NCBI GenBank assembly: GCA_015039465.1
Contig: MU130553.1
Span: 523,676 to 587,675, forward strand
Reading direction: 5' to 3'
From: Phlegmacium glaucopus
Taxonomy: Eukaryota; Basidiomycota; Agaricomycetes; Agaricales; Cortinariaceae
Length of the DNA stretch: 64,000 nt
Positions 61,647-64,000 of this stretch are shown here, in pieces. The translations under genes were made by a program, and so were the position numbers. The notes under the pieces are model-generated. The model saw only the letters and a program-made list of their open reading frames with translations, was not told the DNA's origin and did no database searches. How positions within the stretch are numbered: the first letter of the stretch is position 1; each line of letters starts with the position of its first letter.

Positions 61647-61654
61647 TATATAAG
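61647..61654 (+). promoter_or_regulatory. TATA box of the Clp1-like gene
   Basis: TATATAAG, 128 bp upstream of the ATG at 61782, within a pyrimidine-rich leader; a plausible distance for a fungal core promoter. Confidence 0.55.
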
Positions 61655-61781
61655 CCTCTTCCAAAAAATGCATTGGTCCTCCAGGAAAACCTTTTCATAT
61701 TGTATCATCTACCCAGCCATACGACTTGCAAGCAAGTTTCTAACCAATTTCTAAACGTTTTACTTTCCATCCTCCCAACTC

Positions 61782-62688
61782 ATGAACGGTAACGCCACTG
61801 CCCCTCGCCAAGACCCTCTTGCCTCGCAGCCGGGGATCTTCGTTGGTCGCAACACAATTATTCGCTATAGCCTTTATAGAAGACAGCCCACTTCGATCAA
61901 TCCGCGGGCGGTGAATCAGGCTGTTAATAGGCCCCTACCTGTGCCTCCCATGCCTGGTCAATTTCGCCCTCAGACCCTTACCCAACCCCAGCAGCGTGAG
62001 GTTGACATTGAGGCTTTCAATATAATGTGGCCAATGTACGACGGAGCACCGCCAGGGTTTGTCCGAGATAAGCTCCCACTTGCTAAAGGGAAAGTGTGAG
62101 CACAATTTCTTATCTCCTTGAAATTTTACTGACTTTTTGACTTTAAGCATGTTTCGCAATGCCCAAAATACGAAAATAGTCGGATATTCCAACCCAGGGG
62201 AGACACCGGAATGTGTAGTGCTGTCCAGTGAACCTGTCCTTGATAATGATGTCGTCCCTTCGCATGTCTTGACAGTGCATCAGGGGAGCAACGTCAGATA
62301 CTTTCCAGTCCACCAGATCATCTTTGCTGCCAACTGTGCCACTTTACCTGACTTCCCGTACTCAGAATCATGCTTGGACAACTTGTCAGACTACTATACT
62401 CTTCCCGTTGTCCGTTTGGAGGTACCCTCTCTCCGTTCATTTCATGTGTTGCACAGGTACCTCTATACCAAGGACACGAACCTTCTACGAACGGCCTTGA
62501 CCCCTCCGCATGGCGAAGTATGCAACGCCACTTTGTATCATAAAATCGAATTCATTCGCGAGCTCTGGATGAATGCATGTGCGCTTTGTGTGGTAGACTC
62601 TGCCTTATACATTGTCCTGCAAGACTTGTATGTTGCACACCAACGTGGTATTAGTACGCAACCACCCGAATTTCGGTATTGGTCATGA
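61782..62688 (+). CDS. Clampless protein 1-like (Clp1-like)
   Basis: Exons 61782-62095 and 62148-62688 (52-bp intron, GTGAGC/AAG) sum to 855 nt (284 aa). The N-terminus is Pro-rich and disordered (MNGNATAPRQDPLASQPG). The conserved part begins VDIEAFNIMWPMYDGAPPG and has HVLTVHQGSNVRYFPVHQ, LEVPSLRSFHVLHRYLY and FIRELWMNACALCVVDSALY, which match the Clp1 family pattern as I remember it. Clp1 is needed for clamp-cell formation in mating-competent basidiomycetes. Family assignment is by motif memory only. An NACALC block replaces the more usual NxCALG. A TATA box lies upstream. Confidence 0.7.
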
Positions 62689-63041
62689 TGGGAGTTGACT
62701 AGCAAATATGTAAACCTAGGCATTCAAGTTGTTACACCTTGGTTAATTATACAGGCGCGACTAAGAATGTAGTAAAAATTGATGCCTTTTATTTCCACGT
62801 GTAAGTCATGTGAGAGTGAGAGACACGAGATCGGTAATGCGAATATGATCTCTATTTTCCGTGGAATTTATCTGCTTTGCCCGCCGTATCTTCGCGACGC
62901 GTCGGTTTTGAATAGGAAAAGACATCCGTAGCCATATCCCACGATGAACACCCTCAATATACACCCAACATATCTCTAATGTCATTTGGGACACCCTCTC
63001 GCTGTTTTCAGCCTCTTGAATGCTTTCATTTTAGCTTCCTA
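62689..63041. other. Intergenic after the Clp1-like gene
   Basis: 3' flank of the Clp1-like gene; nothing else recognised. Confidence 0.4.
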
Positions 63042-63500
63042 CTAACCAAGTTGATTATCCCAACTGACATCGGCACAGATTAGAACAAACAAGGTCTTCT
63101 TCGGGCGCAGTTGTAGGACAAGTGACAGCAAGCACAGGGTCTCTGGAAAACCTTCTCTTTGACGGAACCAAGGAGGGGCTCTGTCCCCAGAGCAACTAGA
63201 GCTGTTGCGACCATGTAGATATAGGCCGATTTCCCAGATCCTGTCGCTGAGATAGCAATTATGTCTTGCCAATTCAATCTGTGTGATGCCATCGAAATTG
63301 ATAGCCATGAGGTCTGAAAGGGAGCCTTTCTCGGATAATTTTGCGGCATATCTTCCATCCCGAAGGACTACTGAACCTGAAAGGACTCCTCTGGGGGGTT
63401 TTGAGACATCGAACGCGTCTGATCTCCCTGATAACGCGTTGAAAACAATCAGCTCGGACAACACTAATTGGTGTACATGACGCGACCGTGGGATCAACAC
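63042..63500 (-). pseudogene. Helicase-like fragment (RecQ-like), frameshifted
   Basis: In one frame DGRYAAKLSEKGSLSDLM precedes ITQIELAR. In the adjacent frame the text continues LNWQDIIAISATGSGKSAYI, where ATGSGKS is a helicase motif I (Walker A) of the RecQ style. The two frames must be combined to resemble a helicase N-terminus, so one indel has occurred. The rest of the helicase is absent. Probably a decayed gene or transposon-borne helicase piece. Confidence 0.45.
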
Positions 63501-64000
63501 GTGATCAATTTATTTTACTAAGATATTAGATAAAAAGCAGATGACTCATGACGGACATAGGGGTGCCATTCAATATCAACGTTCAACTGCAATGTTATCT
63601 TGCTCTCCTCTTTTTACTAGGCTGCTCTAAATATCAAGCCTGTCTCTTTTGTTGGCGTAAATTATAACTTTCGTCCCTCGAGGCTGTCGAAAATTTTATA
63701 TATTCAGGACGTCGGTTGGAAGAGAACTTAGCAAGCAGCATTGCAGTCCTAAAATTATATGATGGCAGAGACACTATCACATGCATGCACAAAGTACATA
63801 CGGGACGGAAGGTTACGGTCATGGAAGGAGGGTATTTATGATAATAACTCGATTGGAAAAGGACAACATAGGACGACGTACAAAATAAAAAAAGTAAAAG
63901 CAAGAGAGATCAAAATCACTTAGGCTGCAGGACCATTGCTAGCAGTATAATCCTAAAGAACAGAAGAACTGAGATTGGGCTGACAACAGATAATTTCCAA
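63501..64000. other. Right end of window, no gene recognised
   Basis: An 89-codon minus-strand frame at 63634-63903 has no recognisable content. A gene may begin beyond the window edge. Confidence 0.35.

Larger units (their letters stand above)
59711..61781. other. Intergenic stretch without a supported gene
   Basis: Frames at 59876-60121 and 60416-60727 lack recognisable motifs. 61102-61191 is the inverted copy of 43595-43684. A TATA-like GTATAAAA at 59679 directly follows the duplicated flank but drives no gene I can see. Confidence 0.4.

Overview
The window looks like nuclear genomic DNA of a mushroom-forming fungus (Basidiomycota, Agaricomycetes). Genes are close-set and interrupted by short introns (about 50-70 bp). 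Housekeeping genes (RPB10, KGD2, HOM6, TAF13, SEC24, KRE6/SKN1, ELYS-like) sit beside families typical of Agaricomycetes: a Clp1-like clampless gene, a NACHT NTPase, pseudokinase/PHD proteins and PARP-like proteins. All names come from motifs read by eye; no database search was possible.

Layout. 0-8 kb: a hAT-type MITE, a GGTTC-rich repeat, a short-palindrome region and a dispersed repeat around a pseudokinase/PHD gene and a small conserved-looking gene (7189-7935). 8.7-15.5 kb: RPB10 (first exon only ATG, GC-AG intron), an F-box/LRR-like gene, KGD2 and HOM6. 14.4-37.4 kb: a tandem segmental duplication of the ancestral block HOM6> <TAF13 <HSF-fusion RRM>. Block 1 has good HOM6, a broken TAF13 5' end, a damaged HSF-fusion gene and a truncated RRM gene. 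Block 2 has a broken HOM6, good TAF13, a frameshifted HSF-fusion gene and a damaged RRM gene. Block 3 has only the HSF-fusion and RRM genes, and both read well. So the duplicated genes have decayed reciprocally and one good copy of each survives in a different block.

37.7-49.5 kb: a KRE6/SKN1-type glucan synthesis gene, an ELYS-like nuclear pore gene, two small unknown genes and a NACHT gene. 49.6-59.7 kb: SEC24, whose predicted protein starts with a WW domain, then a 3-kb tandem duplication carrying two Cys-rich PARP-like genes; the duplication also copied the first exon of SEC24. 61.8-64 kb: a Clp1-like gene with a TATA box, and a broken helicase-like fragment.

The most unusual object is the gene present three times at 16.9-20.8, 25.2-28.8 and 30.5-34.2 kb. 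It joins an Agaricomycete domain of unknown function to an HSF-type DNA-binding domain and a C-terminal helical-repeat region. The three copies are nearly identical except in the exon that encodes the first half of the HSF fold.
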